Made by a program: the position numbers and the translations under genes. From assembly GCF_015140455.1 (NCBI RefSeq), contig NZ_AP024094.1, forward strand, positions 248,001 to 312,000: a stretch of DNA of 64,000 nucleotides, written 5' to 3'. The notes beneath the pieces are model-generated. The model was given only the letters and a program-made list of their open reading frames with translations. It made no database searches and was not told where the DNA came from. Numbering within the stretch: position 1 is the first letter of the stretch; every line of letters starts with the position of its first letter. This document shows, piece after piece, positions 7,986 to 16,483 of the stretch. This DNA comes from Jeongeupia sp. HS-3. Its GTDB lineage: Bacteria; Pseudomonadota; Gammaproteobacteria; Burkholderiales; Chitinibacteraceae.

Positions 7986-10289
7986 ATGCAATCCTTCCAA
8001 CAACGTTATCGCGGCCAATGGCCGTGGATTCTGGCTTATCTGGCGATTGGCCTGACGCTGGTCGTACTGCTTGGCTACGCCGCGTACGATGCCCGCCAGA
8101 TGCAGCAAAGCCGCGACAGCACGCTGGCGCAGGATCTGCTCTGGCAGGAACAGGCGATCCGGCTACACCTGCAGACCAACCAGAACGTCATCGAAAATCT
8201 CGCCTACAGCCTCGCCGCCGGCGCCATTCGTCCCGCCGATTTTTCCGCGCGTGCCGATGCGCTGATGAAGGCCAATCCGGAAATCGTCGCCGTTGAATAC
8301 ATCAGTCGCGAGGGTAAACGGCTGGGCGGCTTGCCGGTCTATAGCGATCGCCCCAATAGCCTGGCGCCGCTCAACGATCCGGCGCTGATCGATGCGCTCG
8401 ACGGAGGGGCATCGCTGGGGCGGCCGGTGTATTCAACGGTGATCTACCGCAACATTCCGCAGATCGTGCTGGTGGTGCCGTATTTCCGCAGTACGGTTTA
8501 CGAGGGCGCGGTACTGGCGAGCTATTCGCTGCCGCAACTGATGCAGTTGCAGGTGCCGTGGTGGATGGTCCAGCGCTACGATCTGGTGCTGCTCGACCCA
8601 ACCGGGCAGGCGCTGGTGCCGGCCGATTACACGGTATCGCCAGGCCGCTTGAGCAGGGAAGTCAGCTTCGAGCCGCTGGGTAACGGACTCAAATTGCGCG
8701 CCAGCGTGCGCAGCGAGCCTGAGCCCGCGCGGCGGCAACTGGCGCTGCTTGTCGCCAGTGTCGTGCTGCTGCTGGCCTTGCTGCTGTGGGCGCTGACCCT
8801 GGTGAAAAAGCGCATGGCCGAGCGCCAGCGCGCCGAAGATGCCTTGCGTGACGAGATTGGCTTTCGCGCGGCGATGGAAGATTCGTTGACCACCGGCCTG
8901 CTCGCGATCGGGCGTGAAGGTGAGCTGATCTACGTGAATCCGGGCTTTTGTCAGCTCGTAGGCTGGCGCGCCGACGAACTCGTTGGCTTGATGCCGCCGC
9001 TGCCGTTCTGGCCCCCCGAGCGCTTATCCCACTGCGCGAGCGCATTCCAGGCGATCCGGACGGGAAACGCGCCATCCGGCGGGATGCAGCTGCGCTTCAT
9101 GCGCCGCAATGGCGAGCGGTTTGATGTCAGCCTGTATGCCTCGCGGCTGGTCGACGGTCGGGGTGAGCATCGTGGCTGGATGGCATCACTCTATGACGTG
9201 ACCGATATCCGCCGCGAACGCGAAGCGCTGGCGACCTCGCGCATGCAGCTCAGAACCGTGCTTGAAGGGCTGGATGCGTCAGTGTCGGTCACCGATGCGC
9301 GCACCGGTGCGCTGCTGTACCGCAATCGGGGGCATGCCCGCAGCTTTGTCCTGCGAACGGACGCCGAATGCTGTCTGGTGCCGTTGGGTGCATGGCCGCC
9401 GAGTGAGGTGCAGGTTGAGGAGTGCCTGGAGCCGGCCAGCGGGCGCTGGTTCGCGATACAGCGGCGCGCGCTGGATTGGGTCGATGGCCGGCCGGTGTGG
9501 CTGGAGATTGCGACGGACATTACCGAGCGCCGGCAGGCGGCCGAAGATGCGCGTCAGCGCGATGAGCGCTTGCAACACACCGCGCGGCTGGTCAGCATGG
9601 GCGAGATGGCGTCGAGCCTGGCGCACGAACTCAACCAGCCTCTGGCGGCGATTGCCGGTTATGCCGCTGCGGGCGACAACCTCCTGCAGATCGAGCCGCC
9701 GGCCCTGAATCGCGCGCGCGAAACGCTGGGCAAGATCGGCGATCAGGCGGCGCGTGCCGGCCAGATCATTCGCGGTATCCGCAATTTCGTTGCCAAGCGC
9801 GCGCCGCGTGAGGAGGACTGCCGTATCGAGACCTTGCTGGCCGTGCCGATGGAGCTACTGGCCCCGCTGGCGCGCAAGGCGCAAGTGCAGATCATCCTCG
9901 ACGTTCCGGACGGCTTGCCCGGCTTTCGCGGTGATGGCGTCATGCTCGAACAAGTGCTCTTCAATCTGATGAAGAACGGCATCGAAGCGATGGCGGCCTT
10001 GCCGGCCGCGCCGCGCCGCCTGACCGTGAGTGCGGCTGTGGTTGATGCCGCGCTGGAAGTGAGCGTCAGCGACGAAGGTGCCGGCTTCAGCAGGCCAAAC
10101 AAGCTGTTTCAACCTTTTTTCAGCACCAAACCCGACGGCATGGGCATGGGGCTGAATATTTGCCGCTCGGTGATGGAACAGCACCGGGGGCATCTGCGTG
10201 TGGAAAATCCACCGGAGGGAGGCTGCCGTTTTGTCTGCCGCCTGCCCCTGAGCGATACCAAAACCGAAATCACCGAGGAGAACGCCTGA
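7986..10289 (+). CDS. PAS-domain sensor histidine kinase
   Basis: 767 residues from ATG 7986; the frame stays open upstream through the terminator, so that part is not coding. The architecture is TM1 (about 15-35), a periplasmic sensor region (about 36-250), TM2 (about 255-275), a PAS region beginning near 300 (GLLAIGREGELIYVNPGFC), a second degenerate PAS-like segment, HisKA with His547 in AHELNQPLAAIAGY, and HATPase (N-box NLMKNGIEAM, DEGAGF, GMGMGLNICRSV). This is the DctB/FixL-like HPK4 class. It overlaps the response regulator gene by one base, so the two form one unit. The stimulus is unknown. Confidence 0.92.
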   Translation: MQSFQQRYRGQWPWILAYLAIGLTLVVLLGYAAYDARQMQQSRDSTLAQDLLWQEQAIRLHLQTNQNVIENLAYSLAAGAIRPADFSARADALMKANPEIVAVEYISREGKRLGGLPVYSDRPNSLAPLNDPALIDALDGGASLGRPVYSTVIYRNIPQIVLVVPYFRSTVYEGAVLASYSLPQLMQLQVPWWMVQRYDLVLLDPTGQALVPADYTVSPGRLSREVSFEPLGNGLKLRASVRSEPEPARRQLALLVASVVLLLALLLWALTLVKKRMAERQRAEDALRDEIGFRAAMEDSLTTGLLAIGREGELIYVNPGFCQLVGWRADELVGLMPPLPFWPPERLSHCASAFQAIRTGNAPSGGMQLRFMRRNGERFDVSLYASRLVDGRGEHRGWMASLYDVTDIRREREALATSRMQLRTVLEGLDASVSVTDARTGALLYRNRGHARSFVLRTDAECCLVPLGAWPPSEVQVEECLEPASGRWFAIQRRALDWVDGRPVWLEIATDITERRQAAEDARQRDERLQHTARLVSMGEMASSLAHELNQPLAAIAGYAAAGDNLLQIEPPALNRARETLGKIGDQAARAGQIIRGIRNFVAKRAPREEDCRIETLLAVPMELLAPLARKAQVQIILDVPDGLPGFRGDGVMLEQVLFNLMKNGIEAMAALPAAPRRLTVSAAVVDAALEVSVSDEGAGFSRPNKLFQPFFSTKPDGMGMGLNICRSVMEQHRGHLRVENPPEGGCRFVCRLPLSDTKTEITEENA

Positions 10290-10921
10290 TGCGTCCGATT
10301 GCCATCGTCGATGACGACATCGCCGTGCGCGATGCCTTGTCGCTGTTGTTTGAAACCCGCGAGTGGCCGAGTGCCGGTTTTGAGTCGGCCGAGCATTTTC
10401 TTTCCGCCGCCAATGTCGCCGACTATGCCTGCCTGATTGTCGATGTGCGCATGACCGGCATGACCGGGCTGGAGCTGTTTGCCGCCCTGCAGAATGCACC
10501 TTATCTGCCGCCGGTGATTTTTCTGACCGGCCACGGTGACGTGCCGATGGCGGTGTCGGCTGTGAAGGATGGCGCGAGCGACTTTCTCGAAAAACCCTAT
10601 GACCACAAGGTGCTGCTGGCCAAGGTCGAGGAATACCTGCAGAGCGATGTTACCGCCCGCAGCAACTGGGAAACGCGGCAGACACTGACCGAAAGGCTCG
10701 ACAATCTGACCCCGCGAGAACGTGATGTACTGCGCGAATTGCTTGCCGGCAAGCTCAACAAGCAAATCGCCGATGCACTCAGTATCAGCATCAAGACGGT
10801 GGAAGTTCACCGCGCCCGCATTTACGCGAAGCTGAGAGTGCGCTCGGCCGTCGAGCTGGCCGCCCAGCTCAAGGCGGTGCCGATTGCCGATATCGTCGGT
10901 GGGCCGGCGCACGATGCTTAG
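10289..10921 (+). CDS. FixJ-type response regulator (REC + LuxR HTH)
   Basis: 210 residues. ATG 10289 overlaps the kinase TGA and has GAGGAG 8 bp upstream. The receiver domain holds the acidic pocket Asp8-Asp10, the phosphoacceptor Asp52 in LIVDVRMTG, Thr in FLTGHGD and Lys in EKP. The C-terminal LuxR/NarL helix-turn-helix (LTPRERDVLRELLAG, then LNKQIADALSISIKTVEVHR) binds DNA. Pairing with an HPK4 kinase gives the FixL/FixJ or TtrS/TtrR layout. No target operon lies beside it, so the regulon cannot be named. Confidence 0.93.
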   Translation: MRPIAIVDDDIAVRDALSLLFETREWPSAGFESAEHFLSAANVADYACLIVDVRMTGMTGLELFAALQNAPYLPPVIFLTGHGDVPMAVSAVKDGASDFLEKPYDHKVLLAKVEEYLQSDVTARSNWETRQTLTERLDNLTPRERDVLRELLAGKLNKQIADALSISIKTVEVHRARIYAKLRVRSAVELAAQLKAVPIADIVGGPAHDA

Positions 10922-10960
10922 GCAACGCCGCGCCGCCGGCAGGGCGGTTCCGGCAGTTTA

Positions 10961-10996
10961 AAAAGAAACGGCGCCCCGTGGGGCGCCGTTGTCTTG
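10961..10996 (-). terminator. Bidirectional hairpin between the response regulator and comEA genes
   Basis: A 10-bp stem (AACGGCGCCC / GGGCGCCGTT, 10967-10976 and 10981-10990). Read on the minus strand it is followed by TTTCTTTTT, a good terminator for comEA. On the plus strand the T-run is poor. Confidence 0.8.
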
Positions 10997-11006
10997 AGCG
11001 AGTGGC

Positions 11007-11372
11007 TTATTTCTTTGCCGGTGCGCTGGCCTTGGTCTTTGGCTCCTTGACCTTTGCATCCTTGGCGCCGGATGCAACCGCCTTCGGCGCTTTGGTCGTA
11101 GCTGCCGGCGCGGCAACCTTGCCGCCCACGCTGACCTCGCCCTTGATCTTGTTGAAGGTGCCTTCCTTGATGCCCGGCACTTTCATGATGTCTTCCGGCG
11201 ATTTGAATGCGCCGTTCTTGTTGCGGTAATCAACGATGGCCTTGGCCTTGGTCGGGCCGATGCCATTGAGGCCTTCGAGTTGCTGCTCGGTGGCGGTGTT
11301 AAGATCTACGGCGGCAAAAACCGACGCGCACAGCAGGAACATGCCGACAAATGCAGCGAGCCATTTTTTCAT
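11007..11372 (-). CDS. comEA: ComEA family helix-hairpin-helix DNA-binding protein
   Basis: 121 residues. A signal peptide (KKWLAAFVGMFLLCASVFA) exports it to the periplasm. Residues about 22-75 carry the tandem helix-hairpin-helix of ComEA: VDLNTATEQQLEGLNGIG and FKSPEDIMKVPGIKEG. Periplasmic ComEA binds incoming DNA and ratchets it inward during type IV pilus-mediated transformation. The Ala/Lys-rich tail (about 80-121) is low complexity. No other competence gene is adjacent. Many non-competent proteobacteria keep such short ComEA-like proteins, so competence is not proven. Confidence 0.88.
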   Translation of the reverse strand: MKKWLAAFVGMFLLCASVFAAVDLNTATEQQLEGLNGIGPTKAKAIVDYRNKNGAFKSPEDIMKVPGIKEGTFNKIKGEVSVGGKVAAPAATTKAPKAVASGAKDAKVKEPKTKASAPAKK

Positions 11373-11417
11373 TGCCTTCTCTCCCTTGAGTGGTCAGGTG
11401 GGTCATCCCACTCGCTG

Positions 11418-11426
11418 ACTATAGCA
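11418..11426 (-). promoter_or_regulatory. Possible extended -10 element for comEA
   Basis: Read on the minus strand this is TGCTATAGT, an extended -10 about 45 bp upstream of the comEA ATG. No matching -35 was found. Confidence 0.3.
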
Positions 11427-11466
11427 CGGCAAAACCACACAATTTGTCAGTTTGGATTCAGTATCA

Positions 11467-12300
11467 ATGATTAACGTGACGCCACAACAGTCGGTTGAAC
11501 ATTACGAAAACTTTCCGGTAGGCTCGATCCTGTTGCCGCGGCGGTATCGCAAGGCGGTTGCGGCGGTGTACCACTTTGCCCGCCACGCTGACGACCTCGC
11601 CGACGAGGGCAACGCCAGCCCGGACGAGCGTTTGGCGGCACTGGCTGCCTGCAGCGCCGAGCTGCGCCGGGTCGACGCCGGCCAGCAGCCGGAAACCGCG
11701 CGCTATCAGGCCCTGGCAACGGTGATCTACCAGTACGGCGTACCGGTGACGCTGTGCGAGGATCTGCTGTCGGCCTTTCGCCAGGATGTGACGCAAAGCC
11801 GCTATGCCGATTTTGGCGAGCTGGTGCAGTACTGCCGTCGTTCGGCCAACCCGGTCGGGCGGATTTTGCTGCATATTTTCGGCGAGGTGAATCCGCGCTA
11901 TCTGGCGATGTCGGACGGCATCTGCACTGCACTGCAACTGGTGAATTTCTGGCAGGACGCCGCCATCGACTGGACCAAGGATCGCGTGTATCTGCCACAG
12001 GACGAGCTGGTGCGTTTCGGCGTGAGCGAGTCGCAGATTGCCGCCGGTGAGGTCAATCCGGCATGGCAGCGGCTGATGCGCTTTCAAGTCGATCGTACCC
12101 GCCGCATGCTCAAGGCCGGTGCGCCGCTGGCCAGTGCCTTGCCGGGGCGGGTTGGCTTCGAGCTGCGCCTGACGGTGCTGGGGGCGGCGGCTATTCTCGA
12201 CAAGCTCGATGCCTGCGGCTACGACGTCTTCCATCGCAGGCCAACACTGGGCAAGGGTGACTGGCCGCGACTGCTGTGGCGCGCATGGCGGCGCAAGTAG
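11467..12300 (+). CDS. hpnC: Squalene/phytoene synthase family, HpnC-like
   Basis: 277 residues from ATG 11467; an in-frame TTG 15 bp upstream is less likely. The Asp-rich motifs of head-to-head prenyl synthases are present: HFARHADDLADEG and NFWQDAAIDWTKDRVYLP. These bind farnesyl diphosphate through Mg2+. The short length and the start VEHYENFPVGSILLPRRYR match HpnC, which with HpnD and HpnE makes squalene through hydroxysqualene for hopanoids. HpnD, HpnE and squalene-hopene cyclase are not neighbours here. Confidence 0.87.
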   Translation: MINVTPQQSVEHYENFPVGSILLPRRYRKAVAAVYHFARHADDLADEGNASPDERLAALAACSAELRRVDAGQQPETARYQALATVIYQYGVPVTLCEDLLSAFRQDVTQSRYADFGELVQYCRRSANPVGRILLHIFGEVNPRYLAMSDGICTALQLVNFWQDAAIDWTKDRVYLPQDELVRFGVSESQIAAGEVNPAWQRLMRFQVDRTRRMLKAGAPLASALPGRVGFELRLTVLGAAAILDKLDACGYDVFHRRPTLGKGDWPRLLWRAWRRK

Positions 12301-12315
12301 ACGGGCGACGACGCG

Positions 12316-12912
12316 ATGGCGAAACGAATTACCCAAAAAGATATCCGCGCGGTGACAACGCTGTTCACCGCGCGTTCGTGGGCGACGCGCGTCAGTGCCA
12401 TCGTCGTACTGGCGCTGGCGGCGTGGGCATGGTGGAGCGAAAGTCGTGCCTCGCCGGGGATGCTGGCGGCGGGGTATGAGGTGAGCGGCACCGTTGTCGG
12501 CGTGGCCGACGGTGACACGATCACCGTGCTCGATGCCGATCGGCGCCAGTACAAGCTGCGGCTGGCGTTTATCGATGCGCCGGAGAAAGCCCAGCCTTTC
12601 GGCGCCGTGGCCAAGCAGCATCTGTCCGACCTGATTTATCGCAAGACCGTGACGGCCGAAGTGATCGACGTCGATCGCTATCAGCGCGGCGTGGCGTTGA
12701 TCCGGCTCGATGGCGTGGATATCAACTATGCGCAGGTGAAGGCCGGCTTGGCGTGGCATTACACCCGCTATGCCGACAAACAGGCGCGCGATGATTTTGC
12801 CGCCTACGACGCGGCGCTACAGGCGGCGCGCGAAGGGCGCCTTGGCCTGTGGCAGCAGCACGGTGCCGAGCCGCCGTGGGATTTTCGCCGCGAACAACGC
12901 GCGGCGCGTTGA
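12316..12912 (+). CDS. Membrane-anchored thermonuclease (SNase) family protein
   Basis: 198 residues. An N-terminal anchor (about 25-42, SAIVVLALAAWAWW) precedes a staphylococcal-nuclease OB-fold domain from about residue 55. VADGDTITVLD holds the Ca2+-site Asp, KLRLAFIDAPEK has the catalytic Arg/Asp region, and RYQRGVALIRLDG plus NYAQVKAGLAW complete the family signature. It should act on DNA or RNA at the outer face of the inner membrane. The gene starts 15 bp after hpnC and ends directly against the convergent lptM gene. Confidence 0.88.
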   Translation: MAKRITQKDIRAVTTLFTARSWATRVSAIVVLALAAWAWWSESRASPGMLAAGYEVSGTVVGVADGDTITVLDADRRQYKLRLAFIDAPEKAQPFGAVAKQHLSDLIYRKTVTAEVIDVDRYQRGVALIRLDGVDINYAQVKAGLAWHYTRYADKQARDDFAAYDAALQAAREGRLGLWQQHGAEPPWDFRREQRAAR

Positions 12913-13104
12913 TTACTGGCTGGCCGGTTCGCTGGCGACCGCACTGGCCGGCGCTGACGCGGCGGCACTGGCTTCGGCAGCCTTGCGCTTGTTCATTTCG
13001 GCGCGGGTTTCCGGCGCCTTCCAGCCGGGTGGCGGCAGATAGAGCGGGCCTTTGAAGCCGCAGGCGGCAAGCAGCAGGACGAGAAGCGGAGCAAGTGCGC
13101 GCAT
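12913..13104 (-). CDS. lptM: LPS-translocon maturation lipoprotein LptM (YifL)
   Basis: 63 residues beginning at ATG 13104 (minus); the frame is open further upstream but there it overlaps cyaY. A lipoprotein signal peptide ends in LLAAC with the lipidated Cys at about 15, followed by the family signature CGFKGPLYLPP. The C-terminal tail is Ala/Ser-rich. LptM stabilises the LptD/LptE outer-membrane translocon and promotes LptD disulfide maturation. It is divergent from cyaY with only 55 bp between start codons; in Enterobacteria lptM likewise lies beside cyaY. Confidence 0.88.
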   Translation of the reverse strand: MRALAPLLVLLLAACGFKGPLYLPPPGWKAPETRAEMNKRKAAEASAAASAPASAVASEPASQ

Positions 13105-13159
13105 GGGGTGCTTTGGTGGCAAAATCGCTATCTTAACCGACTTGCCGACTCCCCAAGCC

Positions 13160-13474
13160 ATGACCGAATCCGAATTCCTCACCCAGACCGACCGTATCTT
13201 CAGCCAGATCGAACTGGCGCTGGACGACGTTGATTTTGACGTCGATGCACTCCGTACCGGCAATGTACTGGAGGTGGAGTTCGATGATGGCAGCAAGGTC
13301 ATTGTCAATCGCCACGTTTTCAATCAGGAAGTATGGATTGCCGCGCGCAGCGGCGGTTACCACTATCGTTATGATGGTCAGCGCTGGATGAATACCCGCG
13401 GCGAAGGCGAGTTTTTCGCCGATCTGGCCGCCGCGATCAGCCTGCACGCGGGCGAGGCGTTCGCGTTTCATTGA
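13160..13474 (+). CDS. cyaY: Iron donor protein CyaY (frataxin)
   Basis: 104 residues. ATG 13160 is the first Met of the conserved frataxin N-terminus (MTESEFLTQTDRIFSQIE). The acidic first helix and following loop (LDDVDFDVD) form the iron-binding ridge; the beta-sheet core (NVLEVEFDDGSKVIVNRH, QEVWIAARSGGYHYRYDG) is intact. CyaY binds ferrous/ferric iron and the IscS desulfurase and tunes Fe-S cluster assembly. Its TGA overlaps the ATG of the following membrane-protein gene. Confidence 0.95.
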   Translation: MTESEFLTQTDRIFSQIELALDDVDFDVDALRTGNVLEVEFDDGSKVIVNRHVFNQEVWIAARSGGYHYRYDGQRWMNTRGEGEFFADLAAAISLHAGEAFAFH

Positions 13475-13881
13475 TGGACGGTTGGTGGCTACCCGGCCTG
13501 TTCGCGTCGGCTTTCCTGTCGGCGACACTATTGCCGGGGAACTCCGAAGCCGCGCTGGCGGCCTATCTGTATCAGGCGCCGCAGCACTGGCTGCTGGCGG
13601 TGCTGATCGCCACGCTCGGCAACAGCCTTGGCGGGGTGGTGACCGTCTGGATGGGGCGCCGTCTGCCGCGAAAAGAGTTGCCGGCACGTGCCGCCTGGCT
13701 CAAACGCTGGGGGCCGCTGGCTCTGGTCTTGAGTTGGGTGCCGGTCGCCGGTGACGCACTGTGTGCTGGCGCGGGCTGGTTGCGCTGGCCGTGGCGGCAA
13801 GTGTTGCCGTGGCTGGTGATCGGCAAGCTGTTGCGCTACCTTGCCCTTGTTCCTCTGGTCCGTGCTGCGACGGGCCACTGA
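13474..13881 (+). CDS. YqaA-family (SNARE-associated/DedA-like) inner-membrane protein
   Basis: 135 residues. The ATG overlaps the cyaY stop (ATGA-type coupling). The protein has three to four hydrophobic segments and the YqaA pattern FLSATLLPGNSEAALAAYL near the N-terminus and GNSLGGVVTVWMGR in the middle. These resemble the DedA/VTT fold implicated in lipid-carrier handling, but the YqaA branch has no settled function. The repeated Trp-Gly-Pro-Leu segment near residue 75 is family-typical. Confidence 0.8.
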   Translation: MDGWWLPGLFASAFLSATLLPGNSEAALAAYLYQAPQHWLLAVLIATLGNSLGGVVTVWMGRRLPRKELPARAAWLKRWGPLALVLSWVPVAGDALCAGAGWLRWPWRQVLPWLVIGKLLRYLALVPLVRAATGH

Positions 13882-13897
13882 CCCCGGAGTCCTCTGC

Positions 13898-15415
13898 TTG
13901 GCTTTTCGCTTTGTCAAACCGTCAGCCAGACACGCGCTGATCGCCGTACTGGCGCTGTCGCTGGCTGCGCCCGGCTGGGCGGACATCAACTACAGCGATC
14001 TGCCCGATCTGGGCGCCGCCTCGCGCGAGGGCATGTCGCCGACGCAGGAGCGCGAACTCGGGGAGGGCGCGATCCGCGAAATCCGCCGCAGTGGCGCGCT
14101 GAGCGACGACCCGGAAGTGAACGAATATATCCGGCGCATCGGCGGCAAGCTGGTCGATGCGAGCGGCGACATCAGCACCTCGTTCAGCTTTTATGTGCTG
14201 ATCGATAAAACGGTGAACGCCTTTGCCATGCCTGGCGGTTTCATCGTGATCCACAGCGGTCTTCTGGCGGCAACGCAGAGTGAATCCGAGCTCGCCAGCG
14301 TGATGGCACATGAAATCGCCCATATCACCCAGCACCACATTGCCCGGATGGTCGACTCGCAGCGCATGACGCCGTGGATGCTGCTCGGTGCGCTTGGGCT
14401 GGCAATCATCGCCGCCAAGGCCGGCAATAGCGGTGCGGGGATGGCGGCAGTGGTTGGCAGCCAGGGCTATGCGATCCAGCGTCAGCTCGATTTTACCTAC
14501 GCCTTTGAGCAGGAGGCCGACCGAATCGGCATGCAGACCATGCAGAAATCCGGGCTTGATCCGGCTGCGATGCCGCTGTTCTTCCAGCGACTGCAAAAGG
14601 AAAACCGCTTGGTCGAGGGCGGGGCGCCCGAGTTTCTGCGCACCCATCCGGTTACCTATAAACGGATCGCCGATGCCCAGGCCCGGCTCAAAGGCGGCAG
14701 CTACAAGCAGTACCCGGATTCGACCGATTACCGCTTCGTGCGCGAGAAACTGCGCATCTTGCAGATGGCGCCCAAGGAGGCCGTCAGCCTTTACGGCAAG
14801 ACGCTGGCGCAAAAGCGGTACGCCCACCTGCCGATGCAACTCTACGGCTACGCTTTTGCGCAGTGGCGTGATGGTGCGTTCGATGCCGCATGGCAAACGC
14901 TCGCCGATGCGCGCAGTGCCTATGGCAGCGATCACCCGGCGCTGGATTATCTGGCGGGACAGATCCGCCTGTCGCAGCAGAAATACGATGCCGCGCTGGC
15001 GCTGTTCCGCGATGCCGGGCAGCACTTTCCGTCGAGCCGCGCCTTGCTGTACGGCGAGGCCGATACATTGATCGCCGCCGGGCGTTACGACGATGCACTG
15101 GTACGCATTCATTCGGCGCAGGAGCTGTATGCCAGCGACGCCAATCTGTATCAGCGTGAGGCCAGGGCGTACGCGGGTAAGGGCGAGATGCAGCGGCAGT
15201 ACAAGGCGCAAGCCGAGTATTACGTGCGGCTACTGGAATATGGCCCGGCGATCGAGCAACTGCAGCTGGCACAGCGCCAGCCGGGCAATGATTTCTACCT
15301 GCAATCCGAAATCGATGCCCGCTTGCTGGATGTGATGGCGCTGGCCGGGCGCAGCGACAAGAGGGGCGACGGTAGCAAGCTGGATGCATCCACGCCCGTC
15401 GCCGCCAAGCTGTAG
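13898..15415 (+). CDS. bepA: BepA-like periplasmic M48 metalloprotease with TPR domain
   Basis: 505 residues from TTG 13898, chosen because GGAG lies 8 bp upstream and the product then starts with a signal peptide (about 8-28, HALIAVLALSLAAPGWA). The zinc motif HEIAH is at residues 138-142, and the third ligand Glu is in FEQEADRIGMQ. Residues about 290-490 form TPR-like helical repeats. E. coli BepA (YfgC) degrades or chaperones stalled LptD at the BAM complex; lptM lies 0.8 kb upstream, which fits a shared envelope-assembly theme. Non-ATG start codons are uncommon but the alternatives lack a signal peptide context. Confidence 0.9.
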   Translation: MAFRFVKPSARHALIAVLALSLAAPGWADINYSDLPDLGAASREGMSPTQERELGEGAIREIRRSGALSDDPEVNEYIRRIGGKLVDASGDISTSFSFYVLIDKTVNAFAMPGGFIVIHSGLLAATQSESELASVMAHEIAHITQHHIARMVDSQRMTPWMLLGALGLAIIAAKAGNSGAGMAAVVGSQGYAIQRQLDFTYAFEQEADRIGMQTMQKSGLDPAAMPLFFQRLQKENRLVEGGAPEFLRTHPVTYKRIADAQARLKGGSYKQYPDSTDYRFVREKLRILQMAPKEAVSLYGKTLAQKRYAHLPMQLYGYAFAQWRDGAFDAAWQTLADARSAYGSDHPALDYLAGQIRLSQQKYDAALALFRDAGQHFPSSRALLYGEADTLIAAGRYDDALVRIHSAQELYASDANLYQREARAYAGKGEMQRQYKAQAEYYVRLLEYGPAIEQLQLAQRQPGNDFYLQSEIDARLLDVMALAGRSDKRGDGSKLDASTPVAAKL

Positions 15416-15419
15416 CGCT

Positions 15420-15863
15420 TTAGTGTTTGCCGCCGAACTGGCGCACCTTGGTGCGCAGGATGTCCAGATAGATCGCCGGATCTGGTGCCGACTGATTGCG
15501 CTGGGCGTGCCAGATCATCTCGCCCAAACCATCCATCATCTGATGTTGCGCCGAATGTTCGTCGCCACAGGCCTGACATAGCGCCGCGTATTGCGCTTTC
15601 ACGCCCAGCGGTTGGTCGATTGATAGCTGTTCCTCGATGGCCAGATGCATCGAGAGATGTAAAAAGGGGTTGGTTTCGCCCACTTCGGGCGGCCAGTCGC
15701 GGTCGAGGTAATCCTCGCTCAGATAGCGGTGATATTCGGGGTGGCGCAACAGCACGGCGACGACGATTTTCTCCAGATCGGCCAGTGGTGCGCTGGCCGC
15801 GTGCTTTTGCCAGCACTGGATGAAAAAGCGTCGCGCCTCGTCGCGCGATGGGTTGAACAACAT
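15420..15863 (-). CDS. DUF1841 family protein
   Basis: 147 residues from ATG 15863 (minus), convergent with the protease gene and separated from it by 4 bp. The family pattern is clear: MLFNPSRDEARRFF at the start, VLLRHPEYHRYL in the middle, then NPFLHLSMHLAIEEQLSIDQP. DUF1841 is a cytosolic, mostly helical, beta/gammaproteobacterial family with no assigned role. The His-rich HLSMHLAIEEQ helix could bind metal; that is speculation. Confidence 0.85.
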   Translation of the reverse strand: MLFNPSRDEARRFFIQCWQKHAASAPLADLEKIVVAVLLRHPEYHRYLSEDYLDRDWPPEVGETNPFLHLSMHLAIEEQLSIDQPLGVKAQYAALCQACGDEHSAQHQMMDGLGEMIWHAQRNQSAPDPAIYLDILRTKVRQFGGKH

Positions 15864-15986
15864 TGTAAAAACTCCAGCAAAAATCGGTCTGCAAGCTGTT
15901 GCTTCGATCGGCATGACGCTGTCTTGCGTGTCGATCCATCATGTACATTGCAATTGTCTCCCAATGCGCAACGCCAAGGAATCATC

Positions 15987-16466
15987 ATGAGCGGTATCTA
16001 CGACTTCTCTCCCAACAGCCTCGCCGGCACGCCGCAACCTTTGGCCGACTATCAGGGCCAGGTGCTGCTGATCGTCAACGTCGCCAGCAAATGCGGGTTT
16101 ACGCCGCAATACGCCGGGCTGCAGGCCGTGTACGAGCGTTTCCAGGGTCGCGGTTTCGCGGTATTGGGCTTTCCGTGCAACCAGTTCGGCACGCAGGAGC
16201 CGGGCAGCGAGGCCGAGATCGGTGAATTCTGCTCGAGCAACTACGGCGTGAGCTTTCCGATGTTCGCCAAGATCGACGTCAACGGCGACGGTGCGCATCC
16301 GCTGTACCAATACCTGAAGAAAGCCGAGCCGGGCATTCTCGGCACCGAAGCGATCAAGTGGAACTTCACCAAGTTCCTCGTCGACCGTGACGGCAAGGTG
16401 GTCGAGCGCTTTGCACCGACGACGGCGCCCGAAGACCTCGTCGCCCGGATCGAGAAGCTGCTCTGA
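15987..16466 (+). CDS. Glutathione peroxidase family protein
   Basis: 159 residues. ATG 15987 has AAGGA 6 bp upstream. The thioredoxin-fold peroxidase motifs are VNVASKCGFTPQY with peroxidatic Cys36, FPCNQFGTQEPG with the catalytic Gln, and KWNFTKFLVDRDG with the catalytic Trp/Asn. Cys rather than Sec is used. Bacterial members of this BtuE/GPx class usually reduce lipid or organic peroxides with thioredoxin as electron donor rather than glutathione. Monocistronic, or linked to the C13 protease gene 17 bp downstream. Confidence 0.93.
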   Translation: MSGIYDFSPNSLAGTPQPLADYQGQVLLIVNVASKCGFTPQYAGLQAVYERFQGRGFAVLGFPCNQFGTQEPGSEAEIGEFCSSNYGVSFPMFAKIDVNGDGAHPLYQYLKKAEPGILGTEAIKWNFTKFLVDRDGKVVERFAPTTAPEDLVARIEKLL

Positions 16467-16483
16467 GCGAGGATCTTTCCGCG

